DNA of 64,000 nt from JBCDGZ01 sp038750655 (GCA_038750655.1 JBCDGZ010000012.1:16400-80399); one strand, 5' to 3'; shown: positions 1 through 9,319, counted from the first letter of the stretch. The notes: a model not told the origin generated them from the letters alone. Program-made: numbers and translations.

Positions 1-3000
1 GCGTAACTAAGTAATCAAGGGTACGATCTAGTAAATCCCGGTGAGGGCTAGCTTTTTGGAGCTCAAATAACAAGAGACGCAGGGCTAGCCGGTAGCGGGG
101 TTCTGAGTAGGCTTCTTGGATAAGAACAGCTTCTTCGGCTAACCTAAAATATAGATTTTTAGTGTAAAAATAGCCGAAAGCCTGCCAAAGGCCGTTGTGT
201 AAGCGATCAACTATATCGTCAAAAGGAGTAGAAAATACCGCCAGGACGTTATCACTAATTTCATCTAACGCTGCTCCAAAGTGTTGGGTGGGATTGTCTT
301 TTTCTGCTACTTGGTCAATGGCGGCGATGATGCTGGTTAGGTAGTTGGGTAAAAAGGTATAACCAGCAAGCTGCTCGGCGTATTGCTCGACCAGAATTTC
401 CTGCAGTTCTACGTATAGATCAATTTCGTTGGTGTTGTGTTCTGAACAATTTTGTATAGCAATGGAAACGACGGCGTTTAACTGACGAGTTGACAGCGTT
501 GGCCCCGTTCGGAGGGACTCACAAAATTCGTTTAGCGTCCTCGCATTCATGACGCTACAGTACTTGAACAAGATTACGGTGTCTTCATCTTCTAGTAGCT
601 TCCATAATAAAGCAATGTCATCAATTCGGATGTTGAAAAAGAAATGGATGATGGAGGAGTGTTGGAGGCCCTCCACGCGTTCTTGTGCTAGGCGCAGCAC
701 AGCCTTTTTCAGCAGGTTAAACCCTAGCTCACTCAGTGTGTAATGAAGGGGGAAATTTCGTTTGACCATGGTGATGCCCTGCGACAATACTAAATTTGCT
801 CGGCAGTACAGTTGGGTATCATCAGCGAGCGACATCGCCAGGATACCGTCGATATTGTCGCTCTTGACTTCTTTATGGTACTCTGCATTATAAACCGCTG
901 CACAGTGGCGCAGGTAGGCGTCCTCCGCTTGCAACCAGGGGGCAATGGCGGTCAGCGCCGCAGAGTTCAAGACTTTGAGGTAGGGTAAGAGTGGCCTAAT
1001 GAGTGCTGATTGGCCATCAAGGATGAGCTGATTGAGGATGCCGAAGGTATTGGGAGTCAATTCAAGCCCACTGCGGCTACCCTCCCGGATGAGCTGATCG
1101 ACGGATGCTGCATTAGGGCTTTGCTGGAGGCGTAACCAGGCAATATCTGCTTCCCCCTGTACCGAGGTACGCGAGAAAAAACTAACGATGTCTTGCAGGC
1201 CAGTCGCTAGTAAGGCTGGGACCCACGTTTTGGGATCGCCTTTTTTCTGATCTTGGAAAATAGTGTTGTCTAAAAGGGAATATAGTCCGAACAGGTCATA
1301 GCCAAAAATATAGGCGGCTTCATCTTGGTCCAACAACTGCTGGAGTTGCTGGTCCAGTTCTGAGCTGAGCTGAATATTGAATATCGTGCGGATGGTCACT
1401 CCTCGTCGGTAGTCATCCTGAATCAATGGTATTGTAGAAATAAGGATATGATTGCACCATTCCTCGTGTTCATCCCTTAGTAGCTCATAAAGGTCCACAA
1501 CATTTTTAATACGCGCTAGTGGGTTTTCGATACGTACTAGATCCTGCTTGATCTTTGTTATGATCTCCTCCACTTGGATGCCATAGCCTGAGCTAAGGGC
1601 TATCCGCCACAGTTCACAACGCTCGCGAGGCCGTACCAGCTGATCGATTTGTGTAAGAATAGTAGCGAAATAGCTGGTTCGGTCGGTTACGTAGGTCATG
1701 TACCGGAGGGCCGCCCGGCATTTGTAGTACAGGTCGGGAATAGCCTGGATGATACCGGGCAATTTGTTGTAGATAAATTCCTTACTTCGGAATCCTCGTG
1801 GGAGTAGGTAGCCCAGTTCATTTCCAAACAGACCATTTTGTAGACAAAACAAATACATCTCTGGAATCTGTGGATGGTGATCTGGAGGGATGAATTGCTT
1901 TCGGTGCTCTGCACCATGCAGGATATAACGCACCACTAGTCGATAAAGGATGGTCTCTTTAAAAGCCTGATTCAAGTCAAAACGTACATCTTCAAAAAGT
2001 CTGTAGGCTTCGATTACACTCAAGAGATCGTGCGGGAGGCCATCGGTACGATAGGCGGCAAAGGTGAAAAACGGAGGGCAGGGCCAATCTTGCTCTGCGT
2101 ATCGACTGCGCTGCTGTTCAGCAAAGGGCGCAGTAGAGAGTTGTAAAAGCCCTTTGTACATATTTTCTACCTCATTGGCCCCGGTAAGCGTGTCGAGCAT
2201 TACGGCATAGTTATACACGACATCGTCAGAATTGGCCGTGCTACTTTGGTAATACTGTTCTACCAAGCGTACCGGTTGATAAGTAGGCGTAAGTATGTCG
2301 GGAACTTTGAGCGCACTCCCGTAGGCATTGAGTAGCGTACCGGACAGTTTGCGATAACTCTCAAAGGTATGGGCATCGCTAAAGGTTTCAAAGGCTACTT
2401 TTAAATGATAAAACAGCTTGCGATGAGCCGTATAAATAGGTTCGTGCAGTGTCGTGATAATAGCCTTACATCGCCGCACTAAAGCCGGGGCGTCTTCGCC
2501 AACACTGGCAAGCAGGGTCGTCGCCTCTTGGACAGAGGAAGCGGTGAGCACCTGGTAGAGTAGGGCGTCAACGCGATCATTCTCTGTGGTAGTGTTGTGC
2601 AGGAGATGTTGGAGTAGGCCAGTCGTAATGGAAGGATCGTTAATTCGCTCGTAGAATTTTGATCTAAAGTATTGTACAGCAGTAGAAAACCGAGGTTGGT
2701 TTTTCAACTCTTTATCTATGGTCACCACGCGTAAATCATCCAGGACGATTTTATTAACATCCAGGCTCACCGCCGCATTATAAATGACGTCATCATAAGC
2801 GTATTTGCTGTAAAACAGATCCGGCGAGCTTTCGATGATAGCCTCTCGCCTGACATTAGGCTGCTGTAGGAAAGAAGCCGTTTTTTCGTACTCCCGCTTG
2901 GCCTCAATTTGCAACCAAGTCGGATAGCCTCCTTTGAAACTGGCAAATAGTAGGAGCTTGCGAAAGGAAAGCTCAGCTGCTGACGGTTCGGTAGACACCA

Positions 3001-6000
3001 GCTGATACTCCGCAAAAGGAAGCAATTCCTGGCCTTGGTAACGCTCTAAATTGCGCTCGTAGTTGGTGTAAGCCCAATTGTATTTTACCAACTCCTGCCG
3101 ATAGGTCGCCGTGGAGTAGCTTTGCTTGCGGATCGTCTCGCGCTTTTCTACAATAGAGGCCAGCATGGTCTCCCGTTCCGTTCCGGCCTCAATACGCTGG
3201 ATGCGCTTTTCCAACTTGGCGATCGCTAGTTTTCGTTGGTTATGCGCAGCTACGAATTCGGTGTGAAATTCTGCTAAAGAAACTATTAGCTCCTGGTTGC
3301 TCGAAAGTATATTACAGAGGTAGTAGACTTTGATGATCTCCTCTTCTATTTTCAAGTCTTCTGGAACCTGTAAAAATGTTCTTTGATCGTAATCTAGGGC
3401 GCTGACTTTTTTATCAAATTTTACTAATTCTTCTGTATCAATTAGCTGACTAAAGGAAAACCTGAGCGCGATTTGTTGATGCTCTAAAATTCGCAACTGT
3501 TCCTTTCCGATGTTGATCTGCGCATTGAGTGCATCGGTCAGCTGCGATAGGTTGTTATTGACGTTGTTCAAAACATTGGAGAACAGTTCGTACAGCGGGG
3601 TGTAAAACTTGATGTTCTGACGATCCTTAGCCACCTGTGGTCGTAAGGTGCTCAGCTTCTGCTGCAACCGCTTCTTATAGGCTTGGATGACCTCGGCCAT
3701 CGTACCATCCAAGAGCATTTCCAAAATTTCTGAACGCCCCTCTATAGCCGTTTTTAATTTTATCTCGGCCAATGCATGCTGACTGAGTTGGGCTTTGTGT
3801 TCAGATACGACGGATAATTTCTTTATTCTATTGACTTTTTCGAGCAGCTGCTCCTTTAGCTTTCCTTCACCTAACAATTGTAATTCCAGTCGGATGACCT
3901 CCAACTCTTTCTCGAACTGTACCTGTGGGGTGTCGGGTAGGGAAGGCTCCTCCGGTTCGGGAAGTTTGAGCGTATCTGATGCTAATTCTAAGAGGGTACG
4001 TTGAACCACCCATCCCCACTCTTCGCGGTCCAGATGAAGGCAGTCGTACAAACTGCGCACTAGCCTGGACGGAAACCAGCGATTGTCGAGCATAACGCCG
4101 ACCGTAGCCAGCACCAGTTGATTGTCTGCTCGTTCGCCAGCACTTAAAATCCGGCCGAAAACTATATCGACCAGAGCGCCCTTAGAGCTATTGCGGATTT
4201 GTCGCAAACCCGTATTCACCCGCTCAGTAAGTTCTGGATAGTAAGCCGTCAGTTCTTTTTGAGCAGAAAAACGGATGAGTTCGTAAACGACTCGTTCTAT
4301 GATACGGTCCTCTACCTTATCTAAAGACATTTCTGCGAAGGCATCGCTCAGGAGTAAGGCACTTCGTGGAAAGTAGTTGGACAGCTTGGTGTTGGCATCT
4401 AGCAGGGCTAGTAAAACATCACTGACTAGCTTTTCACTCCATTCCGGATCAACACTGATGTGGCCCAAGGCCATTAAGAGCGGTACTTTCCAGCGCGGGT
4501 TATCTAAGTATTGGACAATAGACCCCGCCGTTTTGTATTTATCCCTAGTAATAAAACGCGCGGCCAGGTATTCTTGAAAAGTCAGATGAATGAAGCCATA
4601 GTATTTATCACCTCGGGGGGCGATAATGCCTACTTTGTTCCGAATCTCTTCAATAAACGGTTTGACTACTTCGCTGGTGAAGCTAGAGGGTAATGATGCT
4701 TCTCCGCCGGAGCGAAAGGCCGCCAAGCTCTTTTCGATCAGACTCTGCATTTCGTCCTCTCGAATGATGCCTTTAGGATACTTGATATGTATCGTCTTCG
4801 CCACCTCGGAGAGAACGTACTCTACTTCATCACTAGAGAGGCTAGAGTGTTTCCAGGTTTCGATTAGGGTAATGAGGGCCTCCTTGTAAAGCGCCGCTCG
4901 CTGCGGCGGCAGCTGACTATCATTTTTGCGGTAGACCAGCGCGATGATGGTAATCAAAAGGGGGTTAGTGGCCAATTCAAGTATCCGCTTGTCGGCAAAA
5001 ATGACTTGCTGAAGGTCATCCGCTACGGCTTTGGCTTGGCTGTGTAAGATGTCCGGTGGTAGGTCTTTGGCATATTTTACTCGAAACAACTCTGCCATCC
5101 ACATCTGGCAAAAGCGACCAATGGCTCTACGCTTCATCGGCTCAACCGTAACGTGTGTAACGGGGCGGATAATAGGAGAGAGGTGATAGCCTACGATTCT
5201 ACTGGTAATGACTACTTGATTGCCCCCAACTCGATGCGGCGGCAGATTGGATGCGCCACCAGGGTAAGCGGTGGATTTCCTCTGACCAACGATCCACTTT
5301 TCGATGAAAGTTTCAATCTCGGCAACGATCTCCGTACGGTAGCTGGTGACCTCATCCATTCCATCTAGTATAACCACTGCATTATTGGCCTTCAAGGCTC
5401 TGATGAAACAGGCTCTTAAAGCCACCGGGCTGAGTTTGGTGCCATCTGATTTCGTCGGCGATTGGCCTCGCCATTTGTGATTGCCCAAGTAGTCTATCAG
5501 TGCAATCTTACCCTCTTTATGCCGCTCGGCGTACACCTGCGCATAATCAGCAATACTTAGTAAAATGACCATGCGGGAAGGACCGAGGTCGTAGTAGTTT
5601 TTCCCCAGGTCTAAATAAGGATCGATTTTATCTTCGAGAACACGTACGTTGGCGGGGGCACCCGTTTGCAGGACTTTTAAATATTCGCGTGCCAACTGAA
5701 CCGTCAACCACTTAGATAGCGTGGTTTTACCACTGCCAGGATCCCCTAATATGACCAGGAATCTTTCATCACGAAAAGCTTCCCCCAGCGTAATTGGAAT
5801 GTCTTGCCCTTCAAAACTCTCCTTCTTTTCAGTATGGGCCAGATAAGTGCCTACTGGATTCGATAGTAGGGAGTCTAGCCCGTCGGTATAGTACTTTTCG
5901 TCTATTTCTTCGGGCCCTTCGTGAGGCTGTTGTTGTCTTTGGTTAATGGTGAGATTACGGGACTTGAGCTTCTCATAAGAGCTGGATCGTTCGCCGCGTA

Positions 6001-6895
6001 GGGCTACATAAACGTTTTCCAGCGCCACTCCTCGTACGTTAGTCGCAGAGTGGATACCGTACAGCTTGAGATAGCCGTGTTCCTCTAACAACCACTTTAG
6101 ATAGGCGCTTTGAACGTGCTGGTAGTTTTGTTCTTGCTCAGGGTCAGCTCGCTCCGCTTTAGCCGCTAGTGCTTCTTCTGTGTAGTGTAGGTTGAGCCCT
6201 AGCCAGAAATTTGCTGCATCTCCGCTGTCAGCGTAGCAAGGTTTCATATTGGCGATGGCCATTTCGCCCGCCATTCCCGCCAGCGTTTTTGCAATGGATC
6301 GGGCCGTGAGCTTAGGGGGATTATTGGGAACAACGGTCTCCCCGGTCAAGACGTCGAAAAGCGCCTGCGTAAAATAGGTCAGTTCGCCTTCCTCCTCCGG
6401 CTCGAAGCCAAAATTGTAGCTGTCCGTTGCGGTGAGGATTTCTACGTTTTGTGAATCTCCAAAATTTCGCTTGCGCAGTAAACGGCCGCTGTAGCAAGAA
6501 TCAACGATGAGGAGTAGGTGCCGCGCCCCAGCCTGCTCTATGGTCTCAAAAAGCCATTCTCGCGGTATGCCACCGATGGTAGGATCATCAGGGTCCAAGT
6601 CCTCTCCACCAAAGAAGTAGGCATCTTCTACTGCCCCCGTTACGCCGTGGCCAGATAGAAAAAGCAAAAGTTGATCTTCACTACGACTAGATTTCAGGAA
6701 AATCCTTATTTGTTTCTTCAGGTGATTGCCCGAAGTCTTCTCAGCAACTTGAACCGTATCAAAACATCCTTTTTTAGGATCTAGCAGATAGGCGGCTAAG
6801 GCTTTAGCCCCGTTTTTTGGGCTGCGAAGTTCGGGGTAATCTTCGTATTCATTAACTCCGATTAGAAGGGCTTTTCGTCGAGGTGTTAAATTCAT
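1..6895 (-). CDS. Giant caspase-NACHT (STAND) NTPase, 3' end outside the window
   Basis: The reading frame is open from the ATG at 6895 to the left edge (at least 2298 residues), so the C-terminus is missing. Residues 1-240 form a caspase-like (C14) peptidase: the start MNLTPRRKALLIGVNEYEDY, catalytic His83 in LFLSGHG and Cys134 in LLLIVDSCYSG. A NACHT/STAND NTPase follows, with Walker A GDPGSGKTT near residue 384 and Walker B VVILDGMDE near residues 503-512, and a downstream FIHLTFQEYLAA motif typical of NACHT proteins. A coiled-coil stretch lies near residues 950-1150 and the rest appears to be helical repeats. Its start overlaps the stop of the upstream EACC1-like gene by ATGA, implying translational coupling. 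By family knowledge, such proteins sense a ligand through the C-terminal repeats, oligomerise through the NTPase and activate the protease, often causing cell suicide in defence. The trigger and target cannot be read from the sequence. Confidence 0.9.
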   Translation of the reverse strand, partial: MNLTPRRKALLIGVNEYEDYPELRSPKNGAKALAAYLLDPKKGCFDTVQVAEKTSGNHLKKQIRIFLKSSRSEDQLLLFLSGHGVTGAVEDAYFFGGEDLDPDDPTIGGIPREWLFETIEQAGARHLLLIVDSCYSGRLLRKRNFGDSQNVEILTATDSYNFGFEPEEEGELTYFTQALFDVLTGETVVPNNPPKLTARSIAKTLAGMAGEMAIANMKPCYADSGDAANFWLGLNLHYTEEALAAKAERADPEQEQNYQHVQSAYLKWLLEEHGYLKLYGIHSATNVRGVALENVYVALRGERSSSYEKLKSRNLTINQRQQQPHEGPEEIDEKYYTDGLDSLLSNPVGTYLAHTEKKESFEGQDIPITLGEAFRDERFLVILGDPGSGKTTLSKWLTVQLAREYLKVLQTGAPANVRVLEDKIDPYLDLGKNYYDLGPSRMVILLSIADYAQVYAERHKEGKIALIDYLGNHKWRGQSPTKSDGTKLSPVALRACFIRALKANNAVVILDGMDEVTSYRTEIVAEIETFIEKWIVGQRKSTAYPGGASNLPPHRVGGNQVVITSRIVGYHLSPIIRPVTHVTVEPMKRRAIGRFCQMWMAELFRVKYAKDLPPDILHSQAKAVADDLQQVIFADKRILELATNPLLITIIALVYRKNDSQLPPQRAALYKEALITLIETWKHSSLSSDEVEYVLSEVAKTIHIKYPKGIIREDEMQSLIEKSLAAFRSGGEASLPSSFTSEVVKPFIEEIRNKVGIIAPRGDKYYGFIHLTFQEYLAARFITRDKYKTAGSIVQYLDNPRWKVPLLMALGHISVDPEWSEKLVSDVLLALLDANTKLSNYFPRSALLLSDAFAEMSLDKVEDRIIERVVYELIRFSAQKELTAYYPELTERVNTGLRQIRNSSKGALVDIVFGRILSAGERADNQLVLATVGVMLDNRWFPSRLVRSLYDCLHLDREEWGWVVQRTLLELASDTLKLPEPEEPSLPDTPQVQFEKELEVIRLELQLLGEGKLKEQLLEKVNRIKKLSVVSEHKAQLSQHALAEIKLKTAIEGRSEILEMLLDGTMAEVIQAYKKRLQQKLSTLRPQVAKDRQNIKFYTPLYELFSNVLNNVNNNLSQLTDALNAQINIGKEQLRILEHQQIALRFSFSQLIDTEELVKFDKKVSALDYDQRTFLQVPEDLKIEEEIIKVYYLCNILSSNQELIVSLAEFHTEFVAAHNQRKLAIAKLEKRIQRIEAGTERETMLASIVEKRETIRKQSYSTATYRQELVKYNWAYTNYERNLERYQGQELLPFAEYQLVSTEPSAAELSFRKLLLFASFKGGYPTWLQIEAKREYEKTASFLQQPNVRREAIIESSPDLFYSKYAYDDVIYNAAVSLDVNKIVLDDLRVVTIDKELKNQPRFSTAVQYFRSKFYERINDPSITTGLLQHLLHNTTTENDRVDALLYQVLTASSVQEATTLLASVGEDAPALVRRCKAIITTLHEPIYTAHRKLFYHLKVAFETFSDAHTFESYRKLSGTLLNAYGSALKVPDILTPTYQPVRLVEQYYQSSTANSDDVVYNYAVMLDTLTGANEVENMYKGLLQLSTAPFAEQQRSRYAEQDWPCPPFFTFAAYRTDGLPHDLLSVIEAYRLFEDVRFDLNQAFKETILYRLVVRYILHGAEHRKQFIPPDHHPQIPEMYLFCLQNGLFGNELGYLLPRGFRSKEFIYNKLPGIIQAIPDLYYKCRAALRYMTYVTDRTSYFATILTQIDQLVRPRERCELWRIALSSGYGIQVEEIITKIKQDLVRIENPLARIKNVVDLYELLRDEHEEWCNHILISTIPLIQDDYRRGVTIRTIFNIQLSSELDQQLQQLLDQDEAAYIFGYDLFGLYSLLDNTIFQDQKKGDPKTWVPALLATGLQDIVSFFSRTSVQGEADIAWLRLQQSPNAASVDQLIREGSRSGLELTPNTFGILNQLILDGQSALIRPLLPYLKVLNSAALTAIAPWLQAEDAYLRHCAAVYNAEYHKEVKSDNIDGILAMSLADDTQLYCRANLVLSQGITMVKRNFPLHYTLSELGFNLLKKAVLRLAQERVEGLQHSSIIHFFFNIRIDDIALLWKLLEDEDTVILFKYCSVMNARTLNEFCESLRTGPTLSTRQLNAVVSIAIQNCSEHNTNEIDLYVELQEILVEQYAEQLAGYTFLPNYLTSIIAAIDQVAEKDNPTQHFGAALDEISDNVLAVFSTPFDDIVDRLHNGLWQAFGYFYTKNLYFRLAEEAVLIQEAYSEPRYRLALRLLLFELQKASPHRDLLDRTLDYLVT

Positions 6896-7260
6896 TCGAG
6901 TTGTTTGAGTAATCGCTCAGTCAGTGCTTCCACTGCTTCCGTATCCTTAATGTCTGGTATTTCTAGTTCGATTTCGTTGTCTCCTTTTTTTACCCGCAAC
7001 TTGGTGGCTTCTTGGTTGCCCAGCAACCATTCCCTGATGCCTTTAACTATACCTGGCAGGGCAGATTCCAAAAAAGTGATGGTCAATAAACCTAGCGTGA
7101 TGGGATCACCCATTGCCCCCTTTGGAGGGAGCTCGGTGGATGGAGTAGGACGAATGTCCACCCCTCGAATATCTTGAAACTTCACTTTGAGTTGACCCGT
7201 AACTACAGCCGTTCGATCTTGGTAGGGAGTGGTGACTTTGAACGTAATTTCTTGCTTCAT
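6892..7260 (-). CDS. EACC1-like effector-associated adaptor protein
   Basis: A 122-residue protein starting MKQEITFKV at 7260. The longer frame to 7347 would run back through a terminator-like hairpin, so I reject that start. The layout matches the EACC1 (effector-associated constant component 1) family as I remember it: a beta-rich N-terminus, the motif GDPITLGLLTITFLES with a hydrophobic helix near residues 51-75, then WLLGNQEATKLRVKKGDNEI and a C-terminal acidic helix ending RLLKQLE. EACC1 proteins are known as constant partners of caspase- or trypsin-type effectors in NTP-dependent conflict systems. The ATGA overlap with the caspase-NACHT gene fits exactly. No catalytic residues are seen; a scaffold or membrane-proximal adaptor role is inferred. 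Confidence 0.78.
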   Translation of the reverse strand: MKQEITFKVTTPYQDRTAVVTGQLKVKFQDIRGVDIRPTPSTELPPKGAMGDPITLGLLTITFLESALPGIVKGIREWLLGNQEATKLRVKKGDNEIELEIPDIKDTEAVEALTERLLKQLE

Positions 7261-7286
7261 TTTTAGTGTTTGAGTTAAAGTAACAT

Positions 7287-7339
7287 TTTTTTGGCTCACC
7301 GCCAAAAAACCCCTATTAATCGATAGATTAACAGGGGTT
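7287..7339 (-). terminator. Terminator hairpin with an overlapping second hairpin in the EACC1 leader
   Basis: On the minus strand, 14-base arms at 7326-7339 and 7308-7321 pair (one G-U) around the loop TATC, followed by a T run: a strong intrinsic terminator. That T run (7303-7309, with the adjoining GGC) is also the left arm of a second hairpin, TTTTTTGGC / GCCAAAAAA with loop GGTGA, covering 7287-7309. The two structures share the T run. The element ends about 27 bases before the EACC1 start. It may simply end transcripts from the pseudogene upstream, or act as an attenuator for the EACC1-caspase operon. Confidence 0.7.
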
Positions 7340-7399
7340 ATAATCAAGTATCATTCTACAGAAAAAAGAATTATAAATTGTAATAAAAAACCTTCACAT

Positions 7400-7693
7400 T
7401 TATTGAACAAGTACATTACGGACCGCTCTGGCCCCGTCTATATATACTTGAAGAATATAGCTGCCTTTAGGCAGATCGCCAAGTCACACTGGGGTCAGAT
7501 TCTCTCCGATCAGGACATCGCTACTCCCATTAGCACTCCAGTACATTGTGGTTTGCGCTTGGACGAAAGTCAAGGAGCAAAACAATATTATAACCACACA
7601 CAGTAGTCGTAAAGCAGCGGGAAGTTTCGCTGGTCGATAAGCGCCTAATTTCCGATGGGACCGCTTGGTTGATAGATTCGAGTAAGGTGTCAT
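7400..7693 (-). pseudogene. Chimeric remnant: signal peptide joined to a T9SS sorting tail, with an internal stop
   Basis: Reading starts at MTPYSNLSTKRSHRKLGAYR with a signal peptide (LLCVVIILFCSLTFVQAQ) closely resembling the N-terminus of the surface protein starting at 12857. After about 55 residues it jumps to VLIGENLTPV, which matches the last 30-40 residues of the T9SS-sorted protein at 8158-9243. An in-frame TGA follows (GTG TGA where the paralogue has GTG GGG); beyond it the frame continues LGDLPKGSYILQVYIDGARA to a TAA at 7400. The whole mature body of the protein is missing. The sequence after the stop is also duplicated near 8105-8157. It is a decayed deletion product, not a functional gene. 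Confidence 0.82.
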
Positions 7694-7955
7694 TTGATTC
7701 TTTTTTTTTGGTAAATTGGATATGCGTAAACGCTTGTTGCAAAGTTATGGGGGAAAGCCCCCTGAGCCCTTGCTCCCATGTTCCAATTGTTTGCGAACAC
7801 GTTCCAAGGGCTTGCACTTATGTTCCAAATGTATTTAGATATGTTACATTAAGAAAAGTTGCAGCGGTGTAATTGTATGATTATCAGTGTGTTGTGGCTG
7901 TTGTTGCGACAAATGTCAAATTCTTCTAAAAAGCAATGGAAAATAGCTCAAGGAG
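7690..7955. repeat. Diverged duplicate of 12853-13120
   Basis: This stretch aligns end to end with 12853-13120: shared blocks include GTCATTTGATTCTTTTTT, TATGGGGGAAAGCC, CATGTTCCAATTGTTTG, AAATTCTTCTAAAAA and ATAGCTCAAGGAG. The copy therefore holds the start of a surface-protein gene, its promoter and the last bases of an HTCS gene. Substitutions and short indels show it is not recent. Confidence 0.8.
7740..7849 (-). promoter_or_regulatory. Duplicated HTCS-type promoter: -7 element plus four 21-bp-spaced direct repeats (copy A)
   Basis: On the plus strand the repeats read ATGTTCCAA (7778), ACGTTCCAA (7799), ATGTTCCAA (7820) and ATGTTACAT (7841), each starting exactly 21 bp after the last. 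On the minus strand, 30 bp downstream of the nearest repeat, 7740-7747 reads TAACTTTG, a perfect Bacteroidota TAnnTTTG -7 element; no TTTG stands at -33. The same arrangement occurs at 12904-13013. It sits upstream of the chimeric pseudogene and, further on, the EACC1-caspase operon. Confidence 0.65.
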
Positions 7956-7956
7956 C
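7885..7956 (-). pseudogene. Remnant of the 3' end of an HTCS gene
   Basis: The block at about 7915-7955 matches the last codons of the HTCS at 13051-16299 (the STAFLEEFGVRP region). One A is missing from the A run and two further bases are lost, so the frame is broken. Homology stops abruptly at about 7956, where the duplication ends. From there to 8105 I see only an imperfect inverted repeat (around 7966-7995, arms like AACCTCGCTA and TAGCAAGGTT) and no gene. Confidence 0.65.
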
Positions 7957-8157
7957 TAACTTAAAAACCTCGCTAATCCATCGACTAGCAAGGTTGTGTC
8001 AAATAATTACCAAGTGAAATGATCACTAAAAAGCCAGAAAGAAAGTGTTCTATGATTGTAAATTGAATAGTACCAATTTCAACCAATCGAACACAATCAA
8101 TCCAGCATCATTCTACAGAAAAAAAGAATTATAAACTTTAATAAAAAATCTTTATAT

Positions 8158-9243
8158 TTATTGAACAAGTATATTACGGACCTCTTTGGCCCCATCTACC
8201 TGTACTTGAAGGATATAGCTGCCCTTCGGCAGATCGCCAAGCCCCACTTGGGTCAGATTCTCTCCGATCAGGACATTGCTCCTCACCAGTTGGCCAGCCA
8301 TATTGAACAGCTGATAATTGCCCTCTTTGTAATTCATCTGAACCTCTACGTTCAAGACCTCACTGACGGGATTGGGGAATACCTTGACTTCTAAAGCGGT
8401 ACCCAATCGCTGTACGACTTTGATGGCAGAATATTCATACTCCCCGTCGTAGTCGATTTGCTTCAGGCGGTAGTAGTTGCTCCCACTTTTGGGTTCTTGG
8501 TGGAAGTAGCGATAGTCGTTGAACAGATCGGTGGTGCCTTGGCCCTCTACGAAGTCCAGGGTGTTCCAGTCGCGGCCGTTAAGGCTGTGTTGGATGTCGA
8601 ACCCTGCGTTGTCGAGTTCTGTGGCGGTCTGCCAAGTCAGCAGCGACTGATCGTCAACGGCGGTGGCCTGAAAGTACACCAGCTCTACGGGCAGCGGGGC
8701 ATTGGCGGTGAGGGTCAGTTCGTTAAAACCAGATACATTTAAGGCAGATCGGATATTGAAATCGGTAAACAGTGCGGTAGTGCCATCTGCGATGGTCCAA
8801 ACTGCGGAGGGGGTACCATTGGCGACATCTACACTGAAGATGAGTTCAAAATTGCCGCTTCCGAAAGTGCTCAGATCGATGCCCGTACCGGAATAGACGA
8901 AGGAGAAATAGGTGTTGCCGTCGGTGTAGGCAAAGCCCGGCGCTTGATAGTTGATGCTACCGCCGTTGGTGGCATCGTCCAGAATGGTGAAGACTTCACT
9001 CCCGGTGACTTGGGAGGTTGGAATATACATGATGACCGTAAGTTCAGCGGCGGCGGGAATGGCCGGGAAGGTGCTTCCTGGGTTGATGGCCATCGCGAAT
9101 TCCGCATTGTTATCGGAGCCAAAGCTTCCTCCACCGCCAATGATATAGCTGATGTCTGACGGGGCGCTTTGCGCTTGTGCGGATTGTAGTTGAAAGAGGG
9201 TGATCAAGAAGACAAAGCAGATTAATACTCTTAGCTGTTGCAT
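8158..9243 (-). CDS. Secreted protein with T9SS C-terminal sorting domain
   Basis: 361 residues. The signal peptide is MQQLRVLICFVFLITLFQLQ up to AQAQ. Residues 30-185 look like a beta-sandwich, cohesin-like region (AMAINPGSTFPAIPAAAELT, VIMYIPTSQVTG). A linker APLPVELVYFQATAVDDQSL then begins an Fn3-like segment that is very common before T9SS tails. The last 75 residues are a type A sorting domain: VKVFPNPVSEVLNVEVQ, then GDLPKGSYILQVQVDG and KEVRNILVQ. It should be exported by Sec and the type IX system and attached to the surface. It lies 76 bp after the frameshifted surface protein on the same strand, so they are probably co-transcribed. The substrate or binding partner is unknown. Confidence 0.85.
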   Translation of the reverse strand: MQQLRVLICFVFLITLFQLQSAQAQSAPSDISYIIGGGGSFGSDNNAEFAMAINPGSTFPAIPAAAELTVIMYIPTSQVTGSEVFTILDDATNGGSINYQAPGFAYTDGNTYFSFVYSGTGIDLSTFGSGNFELIFSVDVANGTPSAVWTIADGTTALFTDFNIRSALNVSGFNELTLTANAPLPVELVYFQATAVDDQSLLTWQTATELDNAGFDIQHSLNGRDWNTLDFVEGQGTTDLFNDYRYFHQEPKSGSNYYRLKQIDYDGEYEYSAIKVVQRLGTALEVKVFPNPVSEVLNVEVQMNYKEGNYQLFNMAGQLVRSNVLIGENLTQVGLGDLPKGSYILQVQVDGAKEVRNILVQ

Positions 9244-9319
9244 GATGAATATATTTGGAGGCCAGAGGCCGGGTATTTTAGAATAATGTTGAAAAGGACG
9301 GGCGCTTGATCAGCGCGGC

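Noticed and set aside
7260..7347. Longer N-terminus for the EACC1-like gene starting MIITPVN
   Set aside because: It would be encoded inside the terminator-like hairpins; the internal ATG at 7260 fits the family start.
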